From: Microglena sp. YARC
Taxonomy: Eukaryota; Chlorophyta; Chlorophyceae; Chlamydomonadales; Chlamydomonadaceae
DNA length: 64,000 nucleotides
NCBI GenBank assembly: GCA_022414725.1
Contig: CM039464.1
Location: 60,254,539-60,318,538 of the forward strand
Reading direction: 5' to 3'
Below, one piece after another: positions 1-10,452 of the stretch. The notes under the pieces were generated by a model that was not told where the DNA came from, made no database searches, and worked only from the letters and a program-made list of their open reading frames with translations. The position numbers were made by a program, and so were the translations under genes. Each line of letters opens with the position of its first letter. The stretch's first letter is position 1.

Positions 1-117
1 CTAGGGATCCAGGAGCTGCTCGATGATCCTAACCTGAACTCCCCGGCACCCACCACCAACTGAACTCCCCACTACCACTACCAACTGAACTCCCCACACC
101 ACCACCACCAATAACTG

Positions 118-150
<33 letters not shown>

Positions 151-230
151 TTACGCACACCCGCACACAGATATTGCTAGGGATCCAGGAGTTGCTCAAT
201 GATCCTAACCTGAACTCCCCGGCACAGGTA
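1..230. repeat. Direct repeats with 32-bp C tract
   Basis: A block containing GATCCTAACCTGAACTCCCC occurs at about 25 and 201, with a variant near 783. Between the first two copies lie CCACCA-rich sequence and an uninterrupted C run (119-150). No coding potential is visible. Confidence 0.7.
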
Positions 231-830
231 TGACGAGGGACCAGCGTATTATACTGTATTATATGTTATTATTAGGTGGTTTTATTTATTATATGGTATT
301 ATTAGGGGGCGGAAAAAATATCTATATTGCCCCAAATATAGATCTATGTAGATCTAAATATAGCAAATAGATATATTTGGTATATCTACAACATATGCAG
401 TTACATCAGATAGACACTGGAAAATCCAGTCGAAGCGCCTGCAATATGATATGGTGCCCTATGCCATAATTGTTAAACCAGATTTTGATTTTTGTAAGGC
501 GCCCTATGTTGATTTTCAAAAATCCAGCTTCGCCAATGTAGATCTATATAGATCTATCTCTATATAGATCGATGCCTCTCCCTAGGTATCATCGTTTGGC
601 GCTCAAAACAAAAAGGAAGAAACAGTGATTTGTTCGCGTTTACATTTTCCTGGTAGCACAATCTATTTACTGCCGAAGACGGCGAGCAGCCAAATTGCTG
701 GCGGAAGGAAAGGCTAAGTTAGTTAATATTAGAAAATGAATAATGTTAATGAATGTTAGTTACTATTAGACTGGTGAGCATCCCAACCTGAACTCCCCGG
801 CACAGGTATGACTAGAGACCGCCATATCAA
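231..830. other. AT-rich intergenic DNA, no gene seen
   Basis: AT-rich sequence with recurrent TAGATCTA and TATATAGATC motifs (300-600). No open frame of note and no RNA gene recognised. A dispersed repeat is annotated separately near its end. Confidence 0.5.
625..715 (-). repeat. Dispersed repeat R1, copy 1
   Basis: On the minus strand this reads through TTGGCTGCTCGCCGTCTTCG and then GTAAACGCGAACAAATCAC. The same pair of blocks, in the same order and spacing, recurs at 10455-10535 and 50808-50890 on the plus strand, so this is an interspersed family. Its nature is unknown. Confidence 0.6.
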
Positions 831-1154
831 ATGATGCTGGCCAAATCGTGTTATGTATACACACAATAACCACGTTGCAAAAGAGTGATCAGCATCCGTA
901 TGACTAGAGACCGCCATATCAAATGATGCTGGCTAAATGTGTTATGTATAGGGAACCGCAAATCATATGATGTTTACCAAAGACTCCACGTTGCAAAAGA
1001 GTGATCAGCATCCGTATGACTAAAGTCCGCCATATCAAATGATGCTGGCTAAATGTGTTATGCATACACACAATACTCCACGTTGCAAACGAGTGATCAG
1101 CATCCGTAAGACTAGAGACCGGCATATCAAATGATGCTGGCCAAATTTGTTATG
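826..1154. repeat. 92-94-bp tandem repeat, left part
   Basis: Units containing GATCAGCATCCGTATGAC and GCTGGCCAAATGTGTTATG recur at about 887, 1003 and 1095, then continue at 2009, 2103 and 2365. The array is interrupted by a LINE fragment (1155-1980). The 116-bp spacing between the first two reflects an extra insert (GGGAACCGCAAATCATATGATG), which also appears near 2168. Confidence 0.75.
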
Positions 1155-1980
1155 GAGGTTTAAGTACCCAAGTGACACCAATGCAGTTAGAGACATCCCT
1201 GATGAGAGAAGGGTTGGCTTTAAACGCCTCCGATACCAAAAATGGTTCGCAGCCAACAGCAATGATGAGAATGGCTTGATTCCCTTTACATCCGCCTTAC
1301 ATAAGCAGGATCAGATTCGTTCTATAGCTCAGTTTAGAATGGGTTCCCATTGGCTGAACACAGAAAGAAAGAATGAGGGTGGTGGATAGAGCACACATCC
1401 CTCGCTCAATGAGACACTGTCAAATGTGTGGGTTCCAAAAACCTGAGGATGAAATGCATATGTTTGAGTGCCCTTTTTATAATGATATTCGCCTCCGCTA
1501 CCAGAAGCTGTTTACAGATATTTATAGGCATGTCCATGAGGATACCAACTTAACCGTATGGAATGTGGAATTCTGCGATTCCACATTCAGAACCTTTATG
1601 AATGGAAATGGCACTAAGTCTTTTTGGAGCAACCTAGCCGACTATCTTTCTACTTGTAGAAGAGCAAGACAGGAAGCCCTGGACTGCTTAGTGGCACCGT
1701 AATTTATCATCCCTTTTTTTCTTCTTCTTGTGACTTCTCATTTGTTAGCTTCTTACCTCCGCCATTGTAAGTGGTTGAGATCTGGGTCCGGCTCTAAGGG
1801 GTTTAATACCTACGCCACCAAAACGGTGGTTGGGAGTTTGGTTTGTTTGTCCTCGACACACCCCTGATGTAATGGGTTTTTTGCTTTGTGGGTGCTTTTT
1901 CTTTTTGTTTAAAGCACAGAGTCTCATACACCCTCGCGGTGTCAAGTAGACTTTAACATGTAATGTAATGTAATGTAATG
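1155..1980 (+). mobile_element. 5'-truncated LINE with (TAATG)n tail
   Basis: This segment splits a unit of the 92-bp tandem repeat exactly between GTTATG and CATACACACA. It encodes the C-terminal part of a LINE polyprotein and ends in four TAATG pentamers (1961-1980), the kind of short-repeat tail some non-LTR retrotransposons carry. No target-site duplication beyond ATG microhomology is visible. The 5' truncation is typical of LINE integration. Confidence 0.75.
1156..1702 (+). pseudogene. LINE reverse transcriptase C-terminal fragment
   Basis: The coding remnant has two overlapping frames. The first (to about 1389) contains IAQFRMGSHWLNTERK; the second (about 1373-1702) contains RHCQMCGFQKPEDEMHMFEC. 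The Cys-X2-Cys ... His ... Cys pattern is the zinc-binding C-terminal region found after the RT domain of many LINEs. The frames are offset by one base near 1370-1385, so the protein is broken there, by mutation or sequencing error. Reverse transcriptase proper is absent (5' truncated). The frame ends at TAA, followed by about 280 bp of 3' UTR to the pentamer tail. Confidence 0.7.
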
Positions 1981-2170
1981 CATACACACAATACTCCACG
2001 TTGCAAACGAGTGATCAGCATCTGCAAGACTAGAGACCGCCATATCAAACGATGCTGGCCAAATGTGTTATGCATACATACAATACTCCACGTTGCAAAC
2101 GAGTGATCAGCATCCGTAAGACTAGAGACCGCCCTATCAAACGATGCCGGCTAAATGTGATATGTATAGG
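1981..2170. repeat. 92-94-bp tandem repeat, right part
   Basis: Continuation of the array at 826-1154 after the LINE insertion, units at about 2009 and 2103. A further unit lies at 2330-2410 after an ATCATATGAT-rich stretch. Confidence 0.75.
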
Positions 2171-3006
2171 GAACGGCAAATCATATGATGTTGACCAAAG
2201 ACGAGTATGATCTCATATGATGTCATCCACAAATAATATGATTTAATATCATATGGTATGATGCCCCAGGCCGAAGTTACCTAGTCAGACCGCCGGCATC
2301 ATTTGATATCATATTGCGGATCCCTAGTTATGTATACACACAATACTCCACGTTGCAAAAGAGTGATCAGCATCCGTACGACTAGAGACCGGCATATCAT
2401 ATGGTGCTAGTCAAAGGAAAGCATGGTATCATATGATATCATACAAATTGCTTCATATGATATTGTATATTAATCGTAACTTTAATCTAGCCAGACATCC
2501 GGCATCATATGATGACATGATATCATATGGTATCATACAAATTGCATCATAATTTCATATGTTATTGTGTATTAATCGTACCTTTAACCTAGTCAGACAT
2601 CCGGCATCATATGATGACATGATATCATATGATATCATCTAAATTGTGCATATGATATTGTATATTAATCGTAACTTTAGCCTAGTCAGACTGCCGCCAT
2701 CATATGATGACATATCATATGATGACATGATATCATATGATGACATGATATCATATAATATCTTATTATATCATACAAATTGCTTCATCTGATATTGTAT
2801 ATTAATCGTAACTTAAGCCTAGTCAGACTGCCGGCATCATATGATATCATATGATGACATGATATCATATCATATCATATCATACAAAGTGCATCATATG
2901 ATATTGTATGTAAATTATAACTTTAGCCTAGTCAGACTGCCGGCATCATATGATATGATATCATATCCTGACATGACATCATATGATATCATATTGCTGT
3001 TCCCTA
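2171..3006. repeat. ~110-bp tandem repeat rich in ATCATATGAT palindromes
   Basis: Units of roughly 110 bp contain TATTAATCGTAACTTTA, then CTAGTCAGAC, then runs of the palindromes CATCATATGATG and GATATCATATGATATC. At least five units lie between 2400 and 3000. Related palindromic sequence recurs at 9560-9800 and 11325-11480. Non-coding; each unit can form hairpins. Confidence 0.75.
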
Positions 3007-3014
3007 TCTGAGAG

Positions 3015-3201
3015 CATGGTAATTCAAAGCGCGAGCTTTTGAGCGCTGACTTTTTGACCCCCTCTGCGCTTTAAGCGCAGTTTTTTGCAACCCCTTGTGG
3101 GCTCTGCAAGCAATTTTTGCGCTTTTTGCACCACAAAGCGCAGTTTTAGTGTTTTCAAGTGCGCTAAAGCGCTGGCCAATTTGGCCATTTGAAGTACCCT
3201 G
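3015..3201. mobile_element. hAT-type MITE, family M1, copy 1
   Basis: A 187-bp element with imperfect terminal inverted repeats CATGGTAATTCAAAG / TTTGAAGTACCCTG, flanked by the perfect 8-bp direct repeat TCTGAGAG (3007-3014 and 3202-3209). Eight-bp TSDs and CAGGG-type ends are the hallmark of the hAT superfamily. The inside is rich in GCGC and AAAGCGC palindromes and encodes nothing. Further copies at 10251-10444 and 12094-12294 have their own TSDs. Confidence 0.88.
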
Positions 3202-3209
3202 TCTGAGAG

Positions 3210-3400
3210 TGATGAATCACCAGCTAGAGATCACCACAGTACTCTACAGTGCATTTTGTATGCATCTGTTAAAAAGTGTGTAAATGTGCTGTGGTGCATT
3301 TTGCATACATCCCCTACGTATGACCCCTCATGATCCACTCTGAATGAAAACTGAATTCTCTTCCCAATTGTTATTTTAACCGACTTTCACCGGCTGTCAC
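3210..3400. other. Short spacer, no gene seen
   Basis: Contains two copies of a TGTGCTGTGGTGCATTTTGCATACATC-like segment (about 3240 and 3290). No coding or RNA signal recognised. Confidence 0.4.
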
Positions 3401-3404
3401 TGAA

Positions 3405-3745
3405 AATGTGGGGGGCCTGTGGCACCATTTGTGCACCCATAATGCAGCCTTCCAAGCCCAATTTGGGGGGCCTGTGGCACCATTTCTGCACCCATAATCC
3501 AGCCTTCCAAGCCCAATTTGGGGGGCCTGTGGCACCATTTCTGCACCCATGATGCAGCCTTCCAAGCCCAATTTGGGGGGCCTGTGGCACCATTTCTGCA
3601 CCCATAATGCATCCTTCCAAGCCCAATTTGGGGGGCCTGTGGCACCATTTCTGCACCCATGATGCAGCCTTCCAAGCCCAATTTAGGGGGCCTGTGACAC
3701 CATTTCTGCACCCCTAAAGCAGACTCCCAAGCCCATTTTGTGAGG
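3405..3745. repeat. 55-bp minisatellite, about 6 units
   Basis: The segment CCTGTGGCACCATTTCTGC recurs at 3416, 3471, 3526, 3581, 3636 and 3691, an exact 55-bp period, with the last unit more diverged. As 55 is not a multiple of three, all minus-strand frames repeat the same peptide; the open frames here are a by-product. Confidence 0.9.
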
Positions 3746-3814
3746 CCTGTTTGGGGGCTTATAAGGGTGCAGACAAGGGTGCAACAGACCCCCTGAATTT
3801 GGCTTATAAAGGTG

Positions 3815-4800
3815 TTGAATACACTGTTGCAACCCACCATTTGCCAATGCACCACTTGCTAACCCACCATTTGCCAATGCACCACTTGCTAACCCACCAT
3901 TTGCAAACCCACCACTTGCCAGCAAGTGTGATGCATACGCAGCTGCCATTGTGCATCTTAGTTGCTGAATCGGCTGAGAAGTAAACCAAGACCCACCATT
4001 TGCAAACCTTCCTTTTACAAACTGACATACCATTTGCAAACTCGAAAATTGGAAACCAAAATATGTTGAGTACACTGCTGCCATTGTGCATCTTAGTTGT
4101 CTGACATTGGCTGAGAAGTAAATCAAGACCCACCAATTGCAAGCCCGAAATTTGGAAACCAAAAAGTGTTGAATACACTGCTGCCATTGTGCATCTTAGT
4201 TGTCTGACATCGACTGAGAAGTCAACCAAGGCACATCATTTGCAATCCAAGACCCACCAATTGCAAACCCACCATTTGCGACCCAAGACACAACATTTGC
4301 AAGCCCATCATTTGCAGACCAATGCGCGGCATTAACAAACCAAGAAAGAGAATTAACAAACCAAACTACACTATTTGAAAAACAAGACACACCATTTGCA
4401 AACCCACCATTTGCAAACCCACAAGACACACTATTTGCAAACCCACTATTAAAAAACCAAGATCCACCAATTGCAAACCCACCATTTGCAAATCAATACA
4501 AACATTTTGAAAACCCACTATTTAAAAACCAATACAAACCATTGTCAAACCCACCATTTGCAAATCAATACAAAAAAAACCAAGACACACCAATTGCAAA
4601 CCCACCATTTGCACACCCACAAGGCACACCATTTGCAAACCCACTATTTACAAACCAAAACCCACCAATTGCAAACCCACCATTTGCGAACCAAGACACA
4701 ACATTTGAAAACCCATCATTTGCAAGCGCTCCATTTAAAAAACAAGACCCACCAATTGCAAAACCATTATTAAAAACCAAGACACATCATTTGCAAACCT
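3815..4800. repeat. TTTGCAAA-core minisatellite, irregular part
   Basis: Short A/C-rich units built on ACCCACCATTTGCAAACC and variants (AACCAAGACACACCATTTGC), 15-25 bp each, with irregular higher-order spacing. Around 3930-4230 about 150-bp blocks containing TGCCATTGTGCATCTTAGTTG are repeated three times. Open frames on both strands are artefacts of stop-free repeats. Confidence 0.8.
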
Positions 4801-5400
4801 AACATTTGCGAAACCACCATTTTGCCAACCAAGACACACCATTTGCAAACCAAGACACACCATTTACAAACCAAGACACATCATTTGCAAACGTAACATT
4901 TGCGAAACCACCATTTTGCCAACCAAGACACACCATTTGCAAACCAAGACACACCATTTACAAACCAAGACACATCATTTGCAAACCTAACATTTGCGAA
5001 ACCACCATTTTGCCAACCAAGACACACCATTTGCAAACCAAGACACACCATTTACAAACCAAGACACATCATTTGCAAACCTAACATTTGCGAAACCACC
5101 ATTTTGCCAACCAAGACACACCATTTGCAAACCAAGACACACCATTTACAAACCAAGACACATCATTTGCAAACCTAACATTTGCGAAACCACCATTTAA
5201 AAACCAAGACACACCATTTGCAAACCAAGACACACCATTTACAAACCAAGACACATCATTTGCAAACCTAACATTTGCGAAACCACCATTTTGCAAACCA
5301 AGACACACCATTTGCAAACCAAGATACACCATTTACAAACCAAGACACATCATTTGCAAACCTAACATTTGCGAAACCACCATTTAAAAACCAAGACACA
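4800..5400. repeat. 94-bp higher-order repeat, about 6 units
   Basis: Starts of the unit CTAACATTTGCGAAACCACC recur at about 4799, 4893, 4987, 5081, 5175 and later, a 94-bp period. Each unit is made of about four TTTGCAAA-core monomers, so this is a higher-order repeat within the larger array. Confidence 0.88.
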
Positions 5401-5655
5401 CCATTTGCAAACCCATCATTTGCACACCCACCATTCAATAACCATGACACACCATTTGCAAACCCATCATTTGCACACCCACCATTCAAAAACCATGACA
5501 CACCATTTGCAAACCCATCATTTGCACACCAACCATTCAAAAACCATGACACACCATTTGCAAACCCATCATTTGCACACCCACCATTCAATAACCATGA
5601 CACACCATTTGCAAACCCATCATTTGCACACCCACCATTCAAAAACCATGACACA
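5400..5655. repeat. 51-bp higher-order repeat, 5 units
   Basis: ACCATGACACACCATTTGC recurs at about 5441, 5492 and 5543 and onward, a 51-bp period. The same TTTGCAAA core is present but the monomer combination differs from the 94-bp block. Confidence 0.88.
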
Positions 5656-5875
5656 CCATTTGCAAACCCATCATTTGCAAACCCATCATTTGCAAACCCA
5701 TCATTTGCAAACCCATCATTTGCAAACCCATCATTTGCAAACCCATCATTTACAAACTCATCATTTGCAAACCCATCATTTGCAAACCCATCATTTGCAA
5801 ACCCATCATTTGCAAACCCATCATTTGCAAACCCATCATTTGCAAACCCATCATTTGCAAACCCATTATTTACAA
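5655..5875. repeat. 15-bp minisatellite (TCATTTGCAAACCCA)n
   Basis: About 14 nearly identical 15-bp units with rare variants (TTTACAAACTCA near 5750). The period is a multiple of three, hence long open frames reading NPSFA or THHLQ repeats. There is no start context, domain or codon-use evidence for a gene. Confidence 0.92.
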
Positions 5876-6620
5876 TCCAAGACCCACAATTGCAAAACCA
5901 ACACAATTGCAAAACCATCACAATTGCAAACTGAAACACAATTGCAAAACCAACACAATTGCACAACCGACATAATTGCAAAACCAACACAATTTCAAAA
6001 CCAAACACAATTGCAAACTCATCACAATTGCAAACCGAAACACAATTGCAAACCCAACACAATTCCAAACCCAACACAATTGCAAAACCAAACACAATTG
6101 CAAACCCTACACAATTGCAAACCCTTCACAATTGCAAGCCCTACACAATTGCAAACCCAAACAAAATTGCACAACCAACATAATTTCAAAAACCAACACA
6201 ATTGCAAAACCAAACACAATTGCAAACTCATCACAATTGCAAACCGAAACACAATTGCAAAACCAACACAATTGCAAAACCAACACAATTGCAAACCCAA
6301 CACAATTGCAAACCCAACACAATTGCAAACCCTACACAATTGCAAGCCCTACACAATTGCAAACCCAAACACAATTGCAAACAAACCCAAACACAATTGC
6401 AAACAAACCCAAATACAATTGCAAACCCAAACACCATTGCAAACAAACCCAAACACAATTGCAAACCCAAACACAATTGGAAACCAAACACAATTACAAT
6501 TGCAAACAAACCCAAACACAATTGCAAACCCTACACAATTGCAAACCCAAATACAATTGCAAACCCAAACACAATTGCAAACCCAACACAATTGCAAACC
6601 CAACACAATTGCAAACTCCC
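5875..6620. repeat. CAATTGCAAAC minisatellite, 15-19-bp units
   Basis: About 40 units of the type ACACAATTGCAAACCCA and shorter or longer variants, including AACAAACCCAAACACAATTGC. The core has moved from TTTGCAAA to CAATTGCAA while keeping TTGCAAAC. Long frames on both strands (e.g. TIANPTQLQ repeats) reflect stop-free repeats. Confidence 0.9.
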
Positions 6621-6639
6621 TTGCAGGACACGGCCTACA

Positions 6640-7680
6640 CCATCATGAAAAATAAGCCTGCACAGTATAACAAGTGAGTTCGTCTCTGTCGTACTTCGAT
6701 TTAACTCATTGTATACAGTCAATGAACATGCAACAAGTCCTAGGCAGCGTCGCACTATACGATATAGTGATGCTCGAATGCTGAGTATAACAAGGGAGTA
6801 CGTCTCTGTGGTTCTTACATTTTACTCATGGACTCGACTGCGTATTGTGTACAATAAACTATGATGCAACAAGTCCTAGGCAGGTGTGAGTACGTCTGTA
6901 TGGTTCTTAGATTTGACTCATGGACTCGACTGCGTATTGTGTACAATAAACTATGATGCAACAAGTCCTAGGCAGGTGTGAGTACGTCTGTATGGTTCTT
7001 AGATTTGACTCATGGACTCGACTGCGTATTGTGTACAATAAACTATGATGCAACAAGTCCTAGGCAGGTGTGAGTACGTCTGTATGGTTCTTAGATTTGA
7101 CTCACGGACTCGACTGCATTTTTGTGTACAATAAACTATGATGCAACAAGTCCTAGGCAGGTGTAAGTACGTCTGTATGGTTCTTAGATTTGACTCACGG
7201 ACTCGACTGCATTTTTGTGTACAATAAACTATGATGCAACAAGTCCTAGGCAGGTGTAAGTACGTCTCTTTGGTACTTAGATTTGACTCATTGTATACGA
7301 CCAATGTGCATGCAACCAGGGAGTACTTCTCTGTGGTACTTCGATTTGACTCATTGTATACACTCAACATACATGCAAGAAGTCCTAGGCAGCGTCGCAC
7401 GATACGATATAGGCACGTTCGAATGATGAGTATAACAAGGGAGTACGTCTCCATGGTTCTTAGATTTTACTCATGGACTCGACTGAAGTTTGTATGCAAT
7501 CAACTATCATGCAACCTGTCCTAGTCAGGTGTGAGAACGTCTCTATGCCACTTAGATTTGGCTCAATGTATACAGTCAAATCACATGCAACTTGTGGGTA
7601 CATCTCTGTGGTACTTAGATTTGACTCATTGTATACAGTCAACGTACATGCAACTAGTCGTAGGCATGGATGCACGATCT
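6640..7680. repeat. 92-93-bp minisatellite, about 10 units
   Basis: GAGTACGTCTGTATGGTTC and ATGATGCAACAAGTCCTAGG recur with TACGTC at 6891, 6983, 7075, 7168 and 7261. Flanking units (6670-6890 and 7290-7670) are more diverged and mixed with a second unit containing TTTGACTCATTGTATAC. Non-coding. Confidence 0.88.
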
Positions 7681-7681
7681 G

Positions 7682-7849
7682 ACGATATGTATCTATTTAT
7701 TTCTAGCTGTTTCAAGGCATTTAAAAAATGCATCTATTTATTTCTAGCTGTTTCAAGGCATTTTTAATGTATTTATTGATTTATTTCCAGCTGTTTTAAT
7801 GCATTATTATGTGTGTATTTATATAAATCCTGCTGTTTTAAGGCATTTT
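7682..7849. repeat. ATTTATTTCTAGCTGTTTCAAGGC repeats, left part
   Basis: T-rich units containing TTTATTTCTAGCTGTTTCAA followed by GGCATTTTT, about 45 bp each. The array resumes at 8602-8870; a TIR element has inserted within it. Confidence 0.7.
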
Positions 7850-8593
7850 TAGGGTTGGGCCGACATGTAAAGGTATACTATACGTTTATGCGTTTTTTTA
7901 TTTTTTTATTCCTTTTCCCCCCCCCCCTCGAATCGACCTTATATACGTCGTATACAAAACGTATAGTCTGTACTTCAAGAAGTACAGTACACGTCCCGGC
8001 ACTTAACTTTCTTGGTTTTCATTATATTTTTGATTTAGATAGCTCATTGGAAAGCTTTTGACCTCCTCTACCACAATATGCAATAAAATCACCATTCACA
8101 CGCATAAACATTTATAAACATTTGGCCTAATGGTTGATCTAGATAGCCAGGATTGCACCCATATCTGAGCGCCACCTAGCCGTCCATTCCACAAGCTGTG
8201 CTCCTACGTGGGCTTGAAGGATTTATGGTGCAAGCCTAGTGCAATGTGAACATGGACAAAATTGCAATACCGTTATGTACTTATATTATTATACACTCAT
8301 ACAGTTATAATAGACCAACTGGCATTTAATGGCTCCCTTAGATTGGTACCGCGCTTTCTGATCGTTATTTCTTATCTGAGATTTGGACAACCTAAACTTG
8401 CCAGATTATTTTTCTGACAGTTAATATGTGATGCCAATGAAATTAGCTACGCAGCAATACCTTTAAAACCATGTAAAAGTATTTTCTCAAGAAGTGCCTA
8501 ATTTTCCTATACGTTTTTATACGTTTATATGTATACGTTTATATGTTTATACGGCTTATACAAATAAAAATATACGTTTCCTTCCCAACCCTA
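7850..8593. mobile_element. hAT-type non-autonomous element, family M3
   Basis: A 744-bp element with ends TAGGGTTGGG / CCCAACCCTA and a perfect 8-bp duplication GGCATTTT on both sides (7842-7849, 8594-8601), splitting the ATTTATTTCTAGCTG array. The interior is AT-rich with TATACGTTTATA-type repeats near both ends and no transposase frame. Ends and TSD length fit hAT. Confidence 0.75.
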
Positions 8594-8601
8594 GGCATTT
8601 T

Positions 8602-8880
8602 TTTTTATGTATTCGGATGCAGGATGTATTTATATTGTTTAGCCATTTCAAAGAAATGTTAATTTATGCATTTATTCATTCCTAGCTATTTTAAGGCATT
8701 ATTTGTTTATTAAAACGCAAATTCTATTTTTGTCAAGGCATTTTTTATCCTAGCTGTTTCAAGGCATGATTTATTTATGCGTTTGTTTATTTGTAGGTGT
8801 TGTAAGGCATTGTTTATTTATTGCATCTGTATTATTATTTCTAGCTGTTTCACGGCATTATTTATCTTCGCTTTGGAAGA
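8602..8880. repeat. ATTTATTTCTAGCTGTTTCAAGGC repeats, right part
   Basis: Continuation of the T-rich array at 7682-7849 with degenerate units around 8660-8870. Confidence 0.6.
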
Positions 8881-8934
8881 AGATGGTCTACAAAATCAAA
8901 TCACAATTCTGAGAAACTGCATTGAACTGTCCTG

Positions 8935-8970
8935 CTGTCCTAAACCCTAGACCCTAAACCCTAACCCCTG
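8935..8970. repeat. Telomere-like CCCTAAA remnant
   Basis: CCTAAACCCTAGACCCTAAA followed by CCCTAACCCC, matching the plant-type CCCTAAA/TTTAGGG repeat imperfectly. Too short to be a telomere; probably an interstitial remnant. Confidence 0.55.
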
Positions 8971-8974
8971 CCCG

Positions 8975-9235
8975 GCTGTCTATCTGCCATAGAATTTTCG
9001 TTCTGTATGTATGCATGTTACAGTCCAGGGGTAGGCCAAATAGGCTAAAGGGACTTGCCCAACCGTTGTAGTTTGGGCTTCAAAAGAAAAAGCAGTGATG
9101 AACTGAACCCCAAAGAATTGTTTTACCGACGGAGGCCCTGAATTCGTGCTACATTGATCATTTAATTCTACAATATAATTATGCTGTCTTGAAAGAGGCC
9201 AAGAAGCTGACCAAGGCTTAGGCACCTATGGAGGT
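8975..9235 (-). repeat. Dispersed repeat R2, copy 1
   Basis: Contains GGCTAAAGGGACTTGCCC, TGATGAACTGAACCCCAAA and GGCCCTGAATTCGTGCTAC. The same blocks in the same order occur at 52150-52350, and in reverse orientation at 53925-54070. The tail (GCCAAGAAGCTGACCAAGGC) recurs at 10029. Strand is arbitrary; it probably represents an uncharacterised interspersed element. Confidence 0.65.
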
Positions 9236-9257
9236 AGCAATAAGCTGAGCGTAGGCC

Positions 9258-9452
9258 CGAGCGTAGGGTCTAAAAACAACTCCCTCGAAGCCTCCTGCAT
9301 GCGTTCTGATCCATGCCTTCGCCTCTTTCACAAGGCGGGAGGCCAGACCCTTGTTATACTTCCTCCAAGCCTCCTGCATGCGTTCTGATCCATACCTCTG
9401 CCTCTTTCACAAGGCGGGAGGCCAGACCCTCGTTCTACTTCCTCCAAGCCTC
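9258..9452. repeat. ~86-90-bp direct repeat, 2 units
   Basis: Two tandem copies containing GCCTCCTGCATGCGTTCTGA and CACAAGGCGGGAGGCCAGAC. No gene seen. Confidence 0.75.
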
Positions 9453-9459
9453 CTGCAAA

Positions 9460-9835
9460 ATATGATAACGTATAACCGCATTGAATTATCCTGCTGTTTA
9501 TGTATCTTTCAAACAAAAATATGATAGCGTATTACCGCATTGAACTATCCTGCTTTTTTTATCTTCCAAACAAATATATGATATTATACTATCATATGAT
9601 ATTATATCAGATTATATTCTTCCAAACAAATATATGATATCATACTATCATATGATATTACCGTAAATCAGATTATATTCTTCCAAACAAATATATGATA
9701 TCATACTATCATATGATATTACCGTATATCAGATTATATTCTTCCAAACAAATATATGATATCACACTACTATATGATATTATACCATATTATATCAGAT
9801 TATATCATATTGGTCCAGGGAAGAAATCATATGAT
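9460..9835. repeat. ~60-bp AT-rich tandem repeat
   Basis: About five units containing CTTCCAAACAAATATATGAT then ATCATATGATATTACCG and CAGATTATATT. Related in composition to the ATCATATGAT arrays. Confidence 0.75.
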
Positions 9836-9885
9836 TTGCCGATTTCTACTTTTAAATGCATTGAACTGTCCTGCTGTCTATTGTC

Positions 9886-9975
9886 AGAATGGTGAACTAC
9901 AGGCACACGGATGCTATATCGATATCTTGATCTAGATGCAGATATAGCATCCGTGTGCCTGTAGTTCACCATTCT
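9886..9975. repeat. Perfect 35-bp inverted repeat (hairpin), 20-bp loop
   Basis: Arms 9886-9920 and 9941-9975 are exact reverse complements over 35 bp, beginning AGAATGGTGAACTACAGG and ending with its complement CCATTCT. The 20-bp loop is GATATCTTGATCTAGATGCA. It lies inside a degenerate copy of repeat R2 that lacks it near 8940, so it looks like an insertion. No gene or TSD is evident. Confidence 0.85.
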
Positions 9976-10250
9976 ATCTGCATCATCTATCTGCCATAGA
10001 AGTTTCCGTTCTGCTGCCTTGGAAGAGGCCAAGAAGCTGACCAAGGCTTAGGCACCTATGGAGATAGGGTCTAAAAAAACACCACTTACTCTACGACCAC
10101 TCTACTAACCTGTATTGCTCCCTTGCTTATAGAACTTGAATTTGAACTTCAATTTGAAATTGAACTTGTATTACTTCTTTGCTTTTTGAAATTGAACTTG
10201 TATTGCTTCCTTGCTTGTAGAAATTGAACCTGTTACGTAGCTTCAGCCAG

Positions 10251-10444
10251 CAGGGTACTTCAAATGGCCAAATTGGCCAGCACTTTTGCGCACTTGAAAA
10301 CAAAAAAACTGCGCTTTGTAGTGCAAAAAGCGCAAAATTGGCTTGCAGCGCCCACAAGGGGTTGCAAAAAACTGCTCTTATAGCGCAGAGGGAGTCAAAA
10401 ATCAGCGCTCAAAAGCGCAGAAGTGCGCGCTTTGAATTACCCTG
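10251..10444. mobile_element. hAT-type MITE, family M1, copy 2
   Basis: A 194-bp element in the opposite orientation to copy 1, with ends CAGGGTACTTCAAA / TTTGAATTACCCTG and the perfect 8-bp TSD TCAGCCAG (10243-10250, 10445-10452). The internal GCGC-rich palindromes are shared with copies 1 and 3. It inserted into the R1-type repeat region. Confidence 0.9.
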
Positions 10445-10452
10445 TCAGCCAG

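Noticed and set aside
3371..4229. Overlapping minus-strand frames of 76-159 codons
   Set aside because: All encode the same 55-bp repeat or TTTGCAAA-array translated in different phases.
4800..5400. Regularly spaced repeats resembling a CRISPR array
   Set aside because: Spacers are themselves repeats, the genome is eukaryotic and there are no cas genes. The same holds for 58625-59310.
5268..6677. Long open frames (219-428 codons) on both strands
   Set aside because: They run through 15-51-bp minisatellites that lack stop triplets in several frames at once; the peptides are pure repeats without domain or start evidence.
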